Positions 1 through 9,225 of a stretch of DNA of 64,000 bases are shown here, one piece after another; within the stretch, counting starts at the first letter, position 1; the number at the start of each line of letters is the position of its first letter. Source of the DNA: Isochrysis galbana (taxonomy: Eukaryota > Haptophyta > Isochrysidales > Isochrysidaceae). The stretch spans positions 434,001-498,000 of the forward strand of contig CM030933.1 in assembly GCA_018136815.1 (NCBI GenBank), given 5' to 3'. A program made the translations under genes and the position numbers. The notes beneath the pieces are model-generated. The model was not told the origin of the DNA. It worked only from the letters and a program-made list of their open reading frames with translations, and made no database searches.

Positions 1-19
1 CCGCTCCACTGGCTCGCCA

Positions 20-637
20 ATGGGCTTTCTCCTCGTAAAATGGCTCATGCCATCCTTCGCGAGCGCCATGGCCATGGTCTTCATTGTGGGCGCACGCCTT
101 GTGATGTTATTCAGCGAGCACCGCATCGCCTCCGACGTTGTCCTCGCGTCGCCATCACGGCTTGGCAGCGTGAAGCTGGGGTCATCCTACAACAAGGAAT
201 CAGCCCGTGGCAAAAATACCGACGCCACCGGGGGATGCGTGCGAGGATCTTCAATGCGCTCGACCGATCCATCCGGAAACGGCAAGGATGCGTCAGAACC
301 CCATGACCTGACCAGCAGCAACATGGCGGACGACGAGACGGATGCGGAAGCAGCGGCGGTCTCCAAAGGAAAACACAGAAGAGGAAAAGGGGCAATTCCA
401 AGAGCCACCAACGAGAGGGACGCGAGGAGGATTGAAAGCTTGCTGTTGGCTTTGAGCGAGGCACAAGCAGCCCTCAGAATATCTGAAGAGGAGCTTGCTG
501 ATGCGCGCGAAGACAACACTGAGCTACGTGACAGGAATAATACGTTGCTCAATCAATTGGAAGATGTTCGGACTCAAAGAGACGCCTTCTTTTTCGACAA
601 CGTACTAGAAGGGAAGGACGAGGACACGTCAAGATAG
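20..637 (+). CDS. hypothetical protein with N-terminal hydrophobic segment and C-terminal coiled coil
   Basis: An open frame of 205 codons starts close to the window edge, so an upstream exon may be missing. Residues about 5-32 are hydrophobic and could be a signal anchor. The middle is low-complexity and rich in Ser, Gly and charged residues. Residues about 135-190 have a regular Leu/Glu/Arg pattern typical of a coiled coil. I recognise no enzyme motif. Coding status rests on length and the coherent coiled-coil pattern; opposite-strand frames over the same DNA are shorter and featureless. Confidence 0.45.
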   Translation: MGFLLVKWLMPSFASAMAMVFIVGARLVMLFSEHRIASDVVLASPSRLGSVKLGSSYNKESARGKNTDATGGCVRGSSMRSTDPSGNGKDASEPHDLTSSNMADDETDAEAAAVSKGKHRRGKGAIPRATNERDARRIESLLLALSEAQAALRISEEELADAREDNTELRDRNNTLLNQLEDVRTQRDAFFFDNVLEGKDEDTSR

Positions 638-833
638 CCTGCGCAAAGTACGTGGCCCACTTTGGGGAGTTTGTCTGCCTCCTACGTATCTCACTCGCAC
701 CCAGCTCTAGGGACTTTATTGGGCTGAATCATATGATTGCCTCTATGCCATTTTCCTTCTACGATGCTCTGTGCTCTAGCCGCCTTCACATCGTTGCCGT
801 GGTGCAGAGACGATAGCAAACGCGACTTTCCTT

Positions 834-922
834 GAGCTCGTTAATTAGAATTCAACTCCATTGGCTGGTTGCTCGAAGCTCGTTAGTTAGGTTCAATTCG
901 ACTCTATTGGCTGGTCCCTCGA
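834..922. repeat. imperfect tandem duplication, about 45 bp x 2
   Basis: Two adjacent copies contain a GAGCTCGTTA-type start, a TTCAATTCGACTC-type centre and ATTGGCTGGT followed by CCTCGAA-like sequence. They differ by several substitutions. No gene is evident around them. Confidence 0.5.
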
Positions 923-1062
923 ATGGAACCCGGCTGCTCCAACTGGCATGCCTACATTGATCTTTTGCATAGGAAACTTTGGTGGCGATCGGTGTAGGAA
1001 GCTTGCCCACGAATCCGCGCCACTCATTATTGTCGGGTTCGACCTGCGACTTGTGCGATACC

Positions 1063-1138
1063 ATGCATGCGCATGCCATGCTTGATGTTCATGTCTTTTC
1101 GGCATGCGCATGCCATGCTTGATGTTCATGTCTTTTCT
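1063..1138. repeat. 38-bp tandem duplication
   Basis: A 38-bp unit containing GCATGCGCATGCCATGCTTG followed by ATGTTCATGTCTTTT occurs twice in a row with no visible differences. The region 640-2770 otherwise holds only short featureless open frames and retroposon tails. Confidence 0.7.
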
Positions 1139-1565
1139 ATCGAGGTGTGTAGAGGTGTCGATTGAAGTTTTTAATCTTCTATATTCTCGCGCCGCGCACG
1201 CAGCCTTGGGCCCACTGCCACTACTCTCACGCCCCAAAACTGACGCGCGACGGCGACGGCACCTCTGTGCACGCGAGTTTCTTTAAAGTTAGTACGAGCG
1301 AGGTTGGCCCAGAACAACTTTTCCGGCCTAGAGGTCTTGCGTGACCTCCGCAAGGTGTTCGTCGTGTTGGCGTCACCAACTATCGACTATGTCGTTATAG
1401 ACGATAGGGTCATGGAGCGCGCCTCGCGCTCCCACCCTCTCTCTCCGCCCACCCCGCCGCGCCGACCGACCACGACATGACAGATGCTGTGCATCCGCAG
1501 CGCACTCGAGCCAGGGCCACGCCAGCCCAGGTGCCAGGTGCCCGCGAGTCCCGGCCCGAGCCAAG

Positions 1566-1735
1566 CCCACAGAAAAAAAATTCAAAAAATCTGAAGATTC
1601 AGGGCCGCACACCTATTGCTAGACAGCGCATACTTTTGCTACTGCACATCAGCCAACGCCCTTATCTCCCTTCCCTTCGCCCCCTCGCCTTCTCCCCCTC
1701 GTTCCTTTGTCTTCGGTGTCGGGGGTGCGATCTGG
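1566..1735 (-). mobile_element. LINE-B type 3' tail fragment, inverted
   Basis: Reading the minus strand, this segment ends in CTTCAGATT followed by a T-rich run. Read on the plus strand it begins A-rich, then ATCTGAAGATTC, a pyrimidine-rich middle, and a CCCCCT..TCTTCGGTGTCGGGGG block. The same order of blocks is found at 31712-31865, 47936-48075 and, in the other orientation, 48715-48858. I infer a dispersed non-LTR retrotransposon 3' end. No coding part is attached here. Confidence 0.5.
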
Positions 1736-2772
1736 GTACTAGAAAGCACCACCTAGGCCCAGGTAGAAATATGCAGCATGCAGCATATGCAATTGCATAT
1801 TTGGGTAGATTTGTCAGATCCTTAGGCCCTATGGGCCATCCCAATTCGTCATTCCCGCGCCGAACCATTCGCCCTCAGACCCTCCTGCGCACCCCAGACG
1901 GCCCAACCCCAGCGCACAGCGCTCGTCAGCCACCTCACTCCAGCTGGATGCGTGCGCGGGATGGCGGACTTTGCGCGAGCGCGGGCGGGAAGGATACACC
2001 CGAATGATCCTTGACTAGCGGCCGCAAAGTAGCGAGGGGGCTCGGGGAGCCTGACCACTGGCGCGCCCCGCCCTTGTACCATACCGCCCGCACTTCTACT
2101 TGGCGCCACCTTAATTGAGAAGACATAAGGGAGGAAGGGTGCTTGCGCTTGCTGCAGCACGGAGGCCTGTCTGAAGTGAAAGGTACCGCACAGAGGTAGC
2201 CCCATCCATTTGTCGCACTGCGAAACATTTTTTTTATAAAAATTAAATTATTTATATAATGTTGATACTGCATGGAAATATGGCTCACTACGAAACAGTA
2301 CTGCCCTATACTGCCCTGATAGGGGGACATTCGTTCGACGGCGCGTGGGCTTTCCTCAATCATGAGATGGCCACATTTTGCATCCTCGAAGAAGGTGTCT
2401 GACGCCCCAAGCACCTCGTCTTCCAGGACGAAGCGAACATGCGCACCCCAAGCGCCAACCCCCGGCGAAGAAACCTTCGATGGAGAGCAACTTGCCTCAG
2501 GCTGTTCTCAGGCTTCATCGTAAAGGGGGCGGACGTCACACGCCATGGCTACGAAACCCCGAAACCTTAATGCAAGCCCCATCCCTTTCTTGTCGAGTTG
2601 TCATGGTAATACTCTTTACTTGGGAAAACTGCATCCGAGAAGACAGGAGGCCACCGGAATCTGATGGGCTTGATTGTTTCATAGACGAGCTGCCGATGTT
2701 CATATTTAGATCGTGGCGAAGGTGTATGGCAAAATGAAGCTGAAGCTCGGTCAAAGGGCGGGACGGAAGACA

Positions 2773-3324
2773 TTAGCTGATGGCGCAACCGCCTTTATGG
2801 CCACGCTCTGGCAATAGTGCCCGGAGCTGTGCTTCAGCACTATCGAATGCTGTTACGAAAGCTGCGCGGTCTGGTATGGTATCAAATCCGCGTTCGTGAA
2901 CGAGCCGGTTGCGAATTGTGGCAAGATAACGCATTTGACGAATGAGAGCTGGAGGAAGTGGCTCGCCATTGCTGGTAGTTGCCCGCGAGATCTTCTCTTG
3001 AAGGCCAGCCGACGGTTCATTCCGCACCCTCTTATTGTGCGCATCGCTATGGACTGTAGCACCGCCTACATCAGCTGCGTTGAACTCCTCTTCGAGGAGC
3101 TGTTCCAGGGCCTTGGAGGCTCGAATGACCAGCTCGTAGTCATTTGAATAGCGTGCGATTGAGCTTGTGGACGAGCCTTGCCCCATGAAGTGGAGGCCAA
3201 CCACAAGCCTCTCTGCGCTCCTCCAGCTGGTGCACTGAGAACTGGCGCCGACACGCGCGCTGGAGACCGCAGCCTGGCCTGTCGGTTGCCGCCTCCCTGG
3301 GCCTCCGTGTGCTCGTCCGTCCAA
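2773..3324 (-). CDS. HEPN-like (DUF4145-type) domain protein
   Basis: A 183-codon frame. The C-terminal two thirds (about residues 58-170) are helical and resemble a compact bacterial-style HEPN domain: SNDYELVIRASKALEQLL, then GLQEKIS, then RYLATIRNRLVHERGF, then IPDRAAF. R138-N139-x3-H143 fits the R-x4-6-H motif that forms the RNase site in active HEPN proteins. Residues 1-46 are low-complexity, so Met47 (position 3186) is an alternative start. Residues 82-106 look like an insertion relative to the bacterial-style pattern and could be an in-frame intron. The role is unknown; HEPN domains often act in RNA cleavage or defence, but nothing nearby supports a specific system. The family call is from motif recall. 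Confidence 0.55.
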   Translation of the reverse strand: MDGRAHGGPGRRQPTGQAAVSSARVGASSQCTSWRSAERLVVGLHFMGQGSSTSSIARYSNDYELVIRASKALEQLLEEEFNAADVGGATVHSDAHNKRVRNEPSAGLQEKISRATTSNGEPLPPALIRQMRYLATIRNRLVHERGFDTIPDRAAFVTAFDSAEAQLRALLPERGHKGGCAIS

Positions 3325-3566
3325 CGAAGACGTAAGTAAGATCTCCCGTCTTGTCAGAATTTTCTTGTCATGTTAGAAGGTTAGTTTAAAACTAGCAACT
3401 AGCACTGTGGGATCATAGATCATGGCCTTCATCGGCAACGGAGCCCCTACCCCTACCCCGCGACCGATGGGGCAGGAGGCCTAAATGTTGAATACAAATA
3501 CGTGTATTGACGAAGAGCCCGGGAAATGAGACCGAAATGTATTCAAGATTCGACCCCCCCCCCCCC

Positions 3567-3868
3567 GCGCGCGCGCTGAGCGCCGCCTTCGCCTTCTATC
3601 GGGCCGCGTGCAGCGGGAAATATTTTTTCGGGGTTATATAGGTAGGATTTAAGTTTTTACATATGCTCTAGGCTCTCGGCGCGCGCGCGCTGAGCGCCGC
3701 CTTCTATCGGGCCGCGTGCAGCGCGAAGTATTTTTTTCGGGGTTATAGGTAGGATTTAAGTTTTTACATATGCTCTAGGCTCTCGGCGCGCGCGCGCAGA
3801 GCGCCGCCTTCTATCGATTTTTTTCGGGGTTATATAGGTAGGATTTAAGTTTTTACATGTGCTCTAAA
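3567..3868. repeat. tandem repeat, three units of about 80-112 bp
   Basis: Three consecutive units share a (GC)n run, GAGCGCCGCCTTC, TCTATCG, TTTTTCGGGGTTATA, TAGGTAGGATTTAAGTTTTT and ACATATGCTCTAGGCTCTCG. Starts are near 3567, 3679 and 3786; the third unit lacks part of the middle. A partial fourth copy of the ACATATGCTCTAGGCTCTCG end lies near 4000-4018, on the far side of an inverted LINE tail. The tail has therefore probably inserted into the array. Confidence 0.75.
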
Positions 3869-3987
3869 AAACCTTTAAATATTCTCGCCTCGCGCGCGGC
3901 CGTGGGGTTAACTACTGTAGCCACGCCCATTTCCATTTCCCTTCCTCTTCCTCACTTCCCGCCTTGCGGCGTCTCCCCTCGTGTAGT
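3866..3987 (-). mobile_element. LINE-A type 3' tail, inverted
   Basis: On the minus strand this reads GAGGGGAGACGCCGCAAGGCGGG, a purine-rich stretch, GGGCGTGGCTAC, then GAGAATATTTAAAGG and a T-run. This is the same block order as the 3' end of the LINE at 17.9-19.4 kb. The left arm of the CCCC/GGGG hairpin is missing, so the copy is truncated there. It sits inside the 3.6-kb tandem repeat. Confidence 0.7.
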
Positions 3988-4399
3988 TTTTACGTTTTTA
4001 CATATGCTCTAGGCTCTCGACTCTAGACCCTAGATCTCTATAGATCATAGAGAAAATTTTTTTTGAAGGTGTCCGCTGAGCTACTGTATACTCACACTCA
4101 CACCCTCCCGTGTCTATCTATGCCGACATCGCCTTCCCCCCTATGTCGGAGCAAGGCTCGTTTCTTCTTAGGGAACGAGTCGCGAGGGCGCACCGGCGGC
4201 TAGCGCGGCGCATGGTCATGGTTCATCCGGGGAGGCCGGAACGGGGGCTCATCGGGAGAACAGGGAAGGCCAATGACTGTTGCGGGTAAGGGGGGACCTT
4301 GTACACTTCCTCAGCAAGCACATCAGCAATGATAATGATAACCGTCGCACGTGCTCTGCACCTCTGGTGCGCTTTCTCTTTTGTGGTCGACTGACGGAT

Positions 4400-4720
4400 C
4401 GAGCATGACCACTGGCTCGATATGCGATGATTCGGAAGGGAAACGATCGGCGGGAGGCGCGGCGAAGGTGGCCGGGAGTGATGGAATGACGGGCTGGACC
4501 AGACCTCCTCAGCAGAGAAAGGCGGGAGGACGGGCTTGGGCGAGGGCGAGCGCGACGACGGAGCGGACATGGCTGGGCGGATCGGGAGTGATAGGCTAAG
4601 GCTGAGGGAGTGGGGAGGTTTGGTATTGAGGTAGTGTTGAGAACGAGGGACGAGAACGGGAACGAGAACGAGAACGAGAGCGACGAACGAAGAACGACGG
4701 ACGACAAACGGTTAGAGTCC
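4400..4720 (+). mobile_element. diverged copy of LTR family 2
   Basis: Blocks such as GACGGGCTG, CAGCAGAG.AAGGCGGG, GGACGGGCTTGG and CGAGGGCGAG, then a run of GAACGAGAACGAGAGCGACG and GACGGACGACAA, follow the same order as at 42297-42645 and 62477-62788. This copy is clearly more diverged. The following 4720-5160 also resembles 60430-60600 (shared AGGAAGAGAATGCCGACAAG and AGAGCGACG), so the repeat probably continues. Confidence 0.5.
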
Positions 4721-5523
4721 GATGGACCGACAAGATGACACCACACTCACGTCAACACTCTCCACACTTACGTATCCTTATCACGGAACGCACAGGAATC
4801 CGCTGACAGACCGAACAAGGAAGAGAATGCCGACAAGAGAGCGACGGGGCGACGGACGATCCGACGGGGGCGACAGTTACGCACAGGAATCAGGAAGGAA
4901 TCTTTCGAAAACCCTTAAGTGAGTTGATGAAGACCGAAGTAAAATAGCGCCACGATATAATCCAACGGCCAAAACCTGAGGGGGAATCAGGGTCACACAA
5001 GGGGGCGGTTCCTTGCACCGGCGATACCTGAACGCGCGACTTAGCCTAAAAACGCTAGGAGCACGCAAGGAGGTAAGCCAGGTGAGGGGCAAGCAAGGCA
5101 GGCGACAAGGGAGGCGACAAAGGAGGCTAGGGCAAAGAGGGCGAATGTAGGATCCTGCGACGGTGACTAGTGACTAGCCTGCAAGGAGGGGACATAGAAA
5201 CGCAAACAACTTCTAAAACAAAAAGGTCGATCGCGGATGCGACATCGACGTCAATCGTCAATCGTCAATCGTCAAAATTTCGCAAGAGCGCGAAAACGTT
5301 TTCGGGTCTATGTCTATGTGTAGAAATGGCGTCGAAAATTTGCATATTTCTCATTAGATTCTGCTTAATATACCCATTACCAGTAGCATACCCTAAGATC
5401 TCGTGATAAAACCTCAATCTTGACTTGGTGAATTTTCACCCTTAGAAGTTAAAAGCCCTGTTTGACCGCCCTAGCATCGGTCTAAGTGTGACACTCTACT
5501 AAAAATTAGACGAGAGCGCGGCA

Positions 5524-6571
5524 ATGGCAGTGGGTGTCGAGCTGCTCTCTGCTCGCCACCTCGAGCGCCTCTGCCTGGCAGCGGCGCTCATGATCGCGAT
5601 CGTGCCACCTCAGCCTACGTGGCGACCTTTGGCTGGGCTTGGACTCCTCCTGGCCCTCGTGATCCGCATGGAGAGCCCACCGCCCGGCCAAGGCATCGGT
5701 CAGTCTGCGCCTCCGCTCCCTGCCACGCTGCAGCCCATCGCGCCACATAGTTCCATACTGGATAAGGCGCATTTTGAATCCAGGGACGCAACTGGCCGGA
5801 GGAGAGAGACTGCCACCCACGACCTTCACCCAGACCAGATCTACGTGTTGATATTCACTGGTGCGCAACTGGACTCTGGAGTGCGGAAGACACTTCCGCG
5901 GATTCAAAAGATGTGGGCCATGTGCCGCGGGGACAAGCGTGTTCATTTTCTAATTATTAGCCGAGCTTCAAAGGATCTTTTGACATCCTTCATGTCTCGA
6001 GCGGACGAGAACATGGTGCCGATAGCGTGCGATGAAGAAGGAGGTGAGCACAGCCTTCTTGTTGTACACTACTTCCATGTGCTAGTTGCGGGGCTCATCC
6101 TGCGTATACCCCAACCTTGGTTCCGCAGAGGCAAACGCAGCGTACATGAATCGATTTCTAGGACACCTCATGCTGAGACCGGTACCGCATGCTTTCGTGG
6201 TAAGCAACCGGCATATTCGTCCAAATCGTTGATTGTTGGACCGATTCATGCTTCAGTTCGCAATCGGGTGGCAATGCTTGTGGGATGCCTTTCAGCTTGC
6301 CACGACATGGATGTCTTCACGCGCGAATTTATCGGCTCTTCTACGTCCTGACTTGCACTGTATGTTGCTGCATTTTCAGGTGCACGGAGGCAAGATTCTT
6401 TGGCATGGTCACGTCAACCGCAAGGAGCTAAACTCCACCTTGAGCGCTGCAATAAAACAAATGGAGAAAGTCAACAGTACCTCCACTAGGTGTAGCAGCA
6501 CGACAGCAAATGTACAGCTAGCTCGTGGCTGTGTGAGGAGGCAAACAATTTCAGGCCCAAAGCTGGAGTGA
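5524..6571 (+). CDS. thioredoxin-fold (redoxin-like) protein without CxxC, three exons
   Basis: Predicted exons are 5524-6043, 6129-6199 and 6380-6571, giving 260 residues. Both introns have GT..AG ends (GTGAGC/CCGCAG and GTAAGC/TTTCAG) and the phases match. Joined across the introns, the product has a thioredoxin-fold pattern: a beta strand YVLIFTG at about 107-113, a helix LPRIQKM, a strand VHFLIISR, a VPHAF segment with a cis-proline-like position, and KILWHGHV in the last exon, like the GKI-W-G strand of redoxins. Where the active site normally carries W-C-x-x-C there is GAQLDSG, so disulfide chemistry is unlikely and a structural or binding role is more plausible. A hydrophobic N-terminus (about 16-47) may target or anchor it. 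Confidence 0.6.
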
Positions 6572-6689
6572 GATCGTTAGGGGAGCTTGCGAGCAACCCG
6601 CCCGGCCGCCATGCTAACCACTCGTGCACACACACGGCCGTGCGGATGCAAGCTTCGAACACCTTTTTGACAAGCCTTAAATATGTGTA

Positions 6690-6830
6690 TAATAAATAAA
6701 AAATCTGAAAAAATCTTAATAGTCTCACCACACACGCGGCTTTGCAGACCTTGCTCGCAGCCACGCCCGCGTCCCTTCCGTCTCCTTCCACCTGCCTTGC
6801 GGCTCCTCCCCTTGTAACGGGGTTTTTGGG
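6690..6830 (-). mobile_element. LINE-A type 3' tail, inverted
   Basis: The minus strand contains CCCC-GTTACAA-GGGG, then AGCCGCAAGGC, a purine-rich stretch, GCGTGGCT, and AAGATTTTTTC-like sequence at the end. The loop bases and one flank differ from the 19.3-kb tail but both hairpins are kept. The flanking 6830-7480 has no convincing gene. Confidence 0.6.
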
Positions 6831-7604
6831 TGGCAGGCGGTGTGTCCCGGTCCTTGGCGGTCTAACCCCTTCCTCGCTCCTGTGCCGCCGGGCGACCGGT
6901 TCTCAGTGCGTCTGTTGCCGTGTAGATCTTTGTTGTCGGAACCCGTTTGCCTTCGGCTTACTCGAGTCGGGCGTGCTAGGGTGGGGTGTCGCCGGTGAAT
7001 GGTTTGTGTCGCATCCGCGATCGACTTCCGACCTTAGGCGTCTAAGTCGCGTTCCGTCAAAAGAGGACCACAATCTGTTTTCTTTTTAGTTATGAACAAT
7101 AGTGGTACAAAACAAGGCTGTTGGTGTTTTGTGTCCGCTTAGCGTTTTCGCACATAACGTAAAGATACCAGAGTAGCTCCTCCCAATTGTTCTAGTAGAT
7201 CCGGAACCTCAACTACATCAAGTAGCGACACCTCCGAGTTTTCAGGTGACGACATCGGTCGTGCATGTAGTAGTTCAACATTTTTGCGGACACCAAACAC
7301 CAGTTCACACCGAGCGGACAAAGCGCGCACGACGCCGACACGCACGCCGCGTAGACAACGCCGCGTCGAGCGGGCGCGCACGACGCCGACACAAACGCCG
7401 CGCGCACAACGCCCCCTCCGCCTCAGGACGACACAACCCCTCTCGCCCGAACGAGAGGTTGCGCAACACCACTCGACTGTGCAATGACCGTGTCGAGCTG
7501 GTCTCTGCAAGTTTCGCCTCTTTCTCACTCAGAACTGGCAGTGATTGGCCTCCACGCCCGTCCCTGCCGCGCATTTTGCCTACCGCTCCGTACATTGATT
7601 CAGA

Positions 7605-7840
7605 CAAGATATTCGTGTGCCTCGGGCTCCCCCGCGGGGGACTCCGTGCGTGCGCATGGAAGTTTTCGTGCGCAGAAAAGGGTTTCGGCAGGCCCCCCGC
7701 GGGGACTCCGTGCGTGCGCATGGAAGTTTCCGCACGCCGTCACGGATGCGCAGACAAACGGGTTTCGTCAGGTGCACGCCGTGCACGCAGTGTGCATGAT
7801 GAGTGACTTTGCCAAGATGCGTGTGCCTCGAGCTCCCCCC
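7605..7840. repeat. imperfect tandem repeat next to the chromovirus insertion
   Basis: The blocks GCCTCGGGCTCCCC..GCGGGGACTCC, GTGCGTGCGCATGGAAGTTT and GGGTTTCG recur two to three times. The repeat keeps open frames on both strands, so the short frames here are not evidence of genes. It lies just upstream of the LINE frame that the chromovirus interrupts at 7902. Confidence 0.55.
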
Positions 7841-7859
7841 GCGGGGACATTGCACGCGA

Positions 7860-7901
7860 ACGTGATGCACAACGTGTTCAAAGGAGACGACTTCACGACG
7901 C
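7860..7901 (+). pseudogene. LINE ORF, upstream fragment ending at the chromovirus insertion site
   Basis: The frame that runs into the 5' LTR (ending ..GDDFTT) is in phase with the LINE frame that resumes after the 3' LTR at 17883, once one copy of the 5-bp duplication GACGC is removed. Only a few codons look LINE-like here; no reverse transcriptase domain is seen upstream, so the LINE was probably already 5'-truncated. This is inferred from reading frame and target duplication. Confidence 0.45.
7897..7901. repeat. 5-bp target-site duplication, left copy (GACGC)
   Basis: GACGC immediately precedes the TG of the 5' LTR. The same five bases immediately follow the CA of the 3' LTR at 17883-17887. 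Five bp is the usual duplication length for Ty3/gypsy integrases. Confidence 0.8.
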
Positions 7902-9225
7902 TGTCGCATTCATCCTAGATGATGCGATTTCCAGGCTCTTATTTCCAGGTCCTTCGCCGTGCGGCCACACGGTGAAGCTCAGGTACTTCTAGGTTGGTAG
8001 GGTTCGTCCCTAGCGATCTAGAATTCGAGTTCTCGTTTCGTTCCTTCTAGCCTGTCTGTCAGGTCTAGATTCCAGGTTTCCTCCTTTCGGGTAATCTTGA
8101 CCCAAAGGAGCCAGGTCGCCTGTCACTCGCTGCGCGCTTGTCTCAGGCTCTCAGGTTACCTTGTGAAGGCTTGTTTAGCTTCTTGCAAGGCTTGTTGTTT
8201 CTTGTTGGGTTCCGGTTCTTTCTTGGGACCTGCTCACTTTTGTTGTCGTCCAGGCCTGTTCTTCATAGGTTCTGCTTGGCCTGGTTAGGGTTTCGTTGCC
8301 TTCCCGCGTTTGGCGTTCGCGTTGGCGTTCGGAAACTTCCTCTCACATTCCCTAGGTCCGCTACCCTTGGCTTGTAGGTCCTTGCTTCTTTCTTCTCGGT
8401 CAAGGTTTTGGCGAGCGAGTCGGTTGCTCTAGCCGCTCGAGATTTGAGGTTTAATTTGCCATCTCCCCTTGGAGACCGGTGTAGGTTCGCTTCCTAGGTG
8501 AGGGAATCTTTCCCCTTGATGCAAGCTACATGCAAGCCTTGGCCCCTTTGGTGTTTCTTCCCCTTGGTTGCTACTCAGGGTTGTTCGTTAGAAGCGTCTA
8601 GAAGGTTCACGCTCAACGGCAAGATTTATTCGGTCGTGAAGACATCTCGTTGCGATCTGTATCCAAAGTGATCGCCGTGGTCGCGCGACATGACGCTCCC
8701 CTTCGGACTCTCCGCTACGTGGGGAAGTTACAACGGAGACACGCTCCGGCCGTCGCTGCGGAGTCTCTCTCTCTCTCTCGCTCTCTCTCTCCGTCTCTCG
8801 CGACGTGTTTGAGTTATCGGTGATTTGGGGTCGCGGTTGCTTGATAATTTGCTTGGTTTGGGTGAATGATTCCGGTGTGTTCGTGAGTCGGTGTAACCTG
8901 TTGTTCTCAGCTTCGTTGTCCGTCGTTGTTCGCTGCGTCGCTGCACTCAAGCAGCTTAGGCTCCCTCCCTGAGGGAAGAGTTCTTTGTAGGTCTAACAAT
9001 CTCTTACAACCCATCACACTAGGGCCGCTAGGAGCGCCTCGCCGCCCCACAGTCCTTCGTTCGCCGTTCGTTCCCTGTCCATACACCCGAATGGGGTTGC
9101 CCGACCCAGTCCAGAATTTCATTCACCCGACTCCCGGTGGGGAGGAGGGACAAAGCGCCGCGCTAGCCGCCGGTGCCGCTCGCGACGGAGTGGCTCAGAG
9201 CCCTCCGGTAGCGCTCGACTCGACA
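7902..9225 (+). repeat. 5' LTR of the chromovirus
   Basis: Starts TGTCGCATTC and ends CTCGACTCGACA. Identical to 16559-17882 at a constant offset of 8,657 except for one base seen. It contains a CT-rich run at 8762-8795 and several short spurious frames. The gag frame is already open inside it from 8926, with candidate start codons at 8926 and 9091. LTR end points are supported by TG..CA and by the GACGC duplication. Confidence 0.88.

Noticed and set aside
8097-8377. Short frames inside the LTR, repeated at 16754-17034
   Set aside because: They are identical because the LTRs are identical; the lengths are near chance and no family is recognised.
7902-9225. Idea that the right-hand copy is an LTR plus leader of a second tandem element
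   Set aside because: The GACGC target duplication directly outside both ends and the TG..CA borders show the whole 1,324 bp is the LTR.
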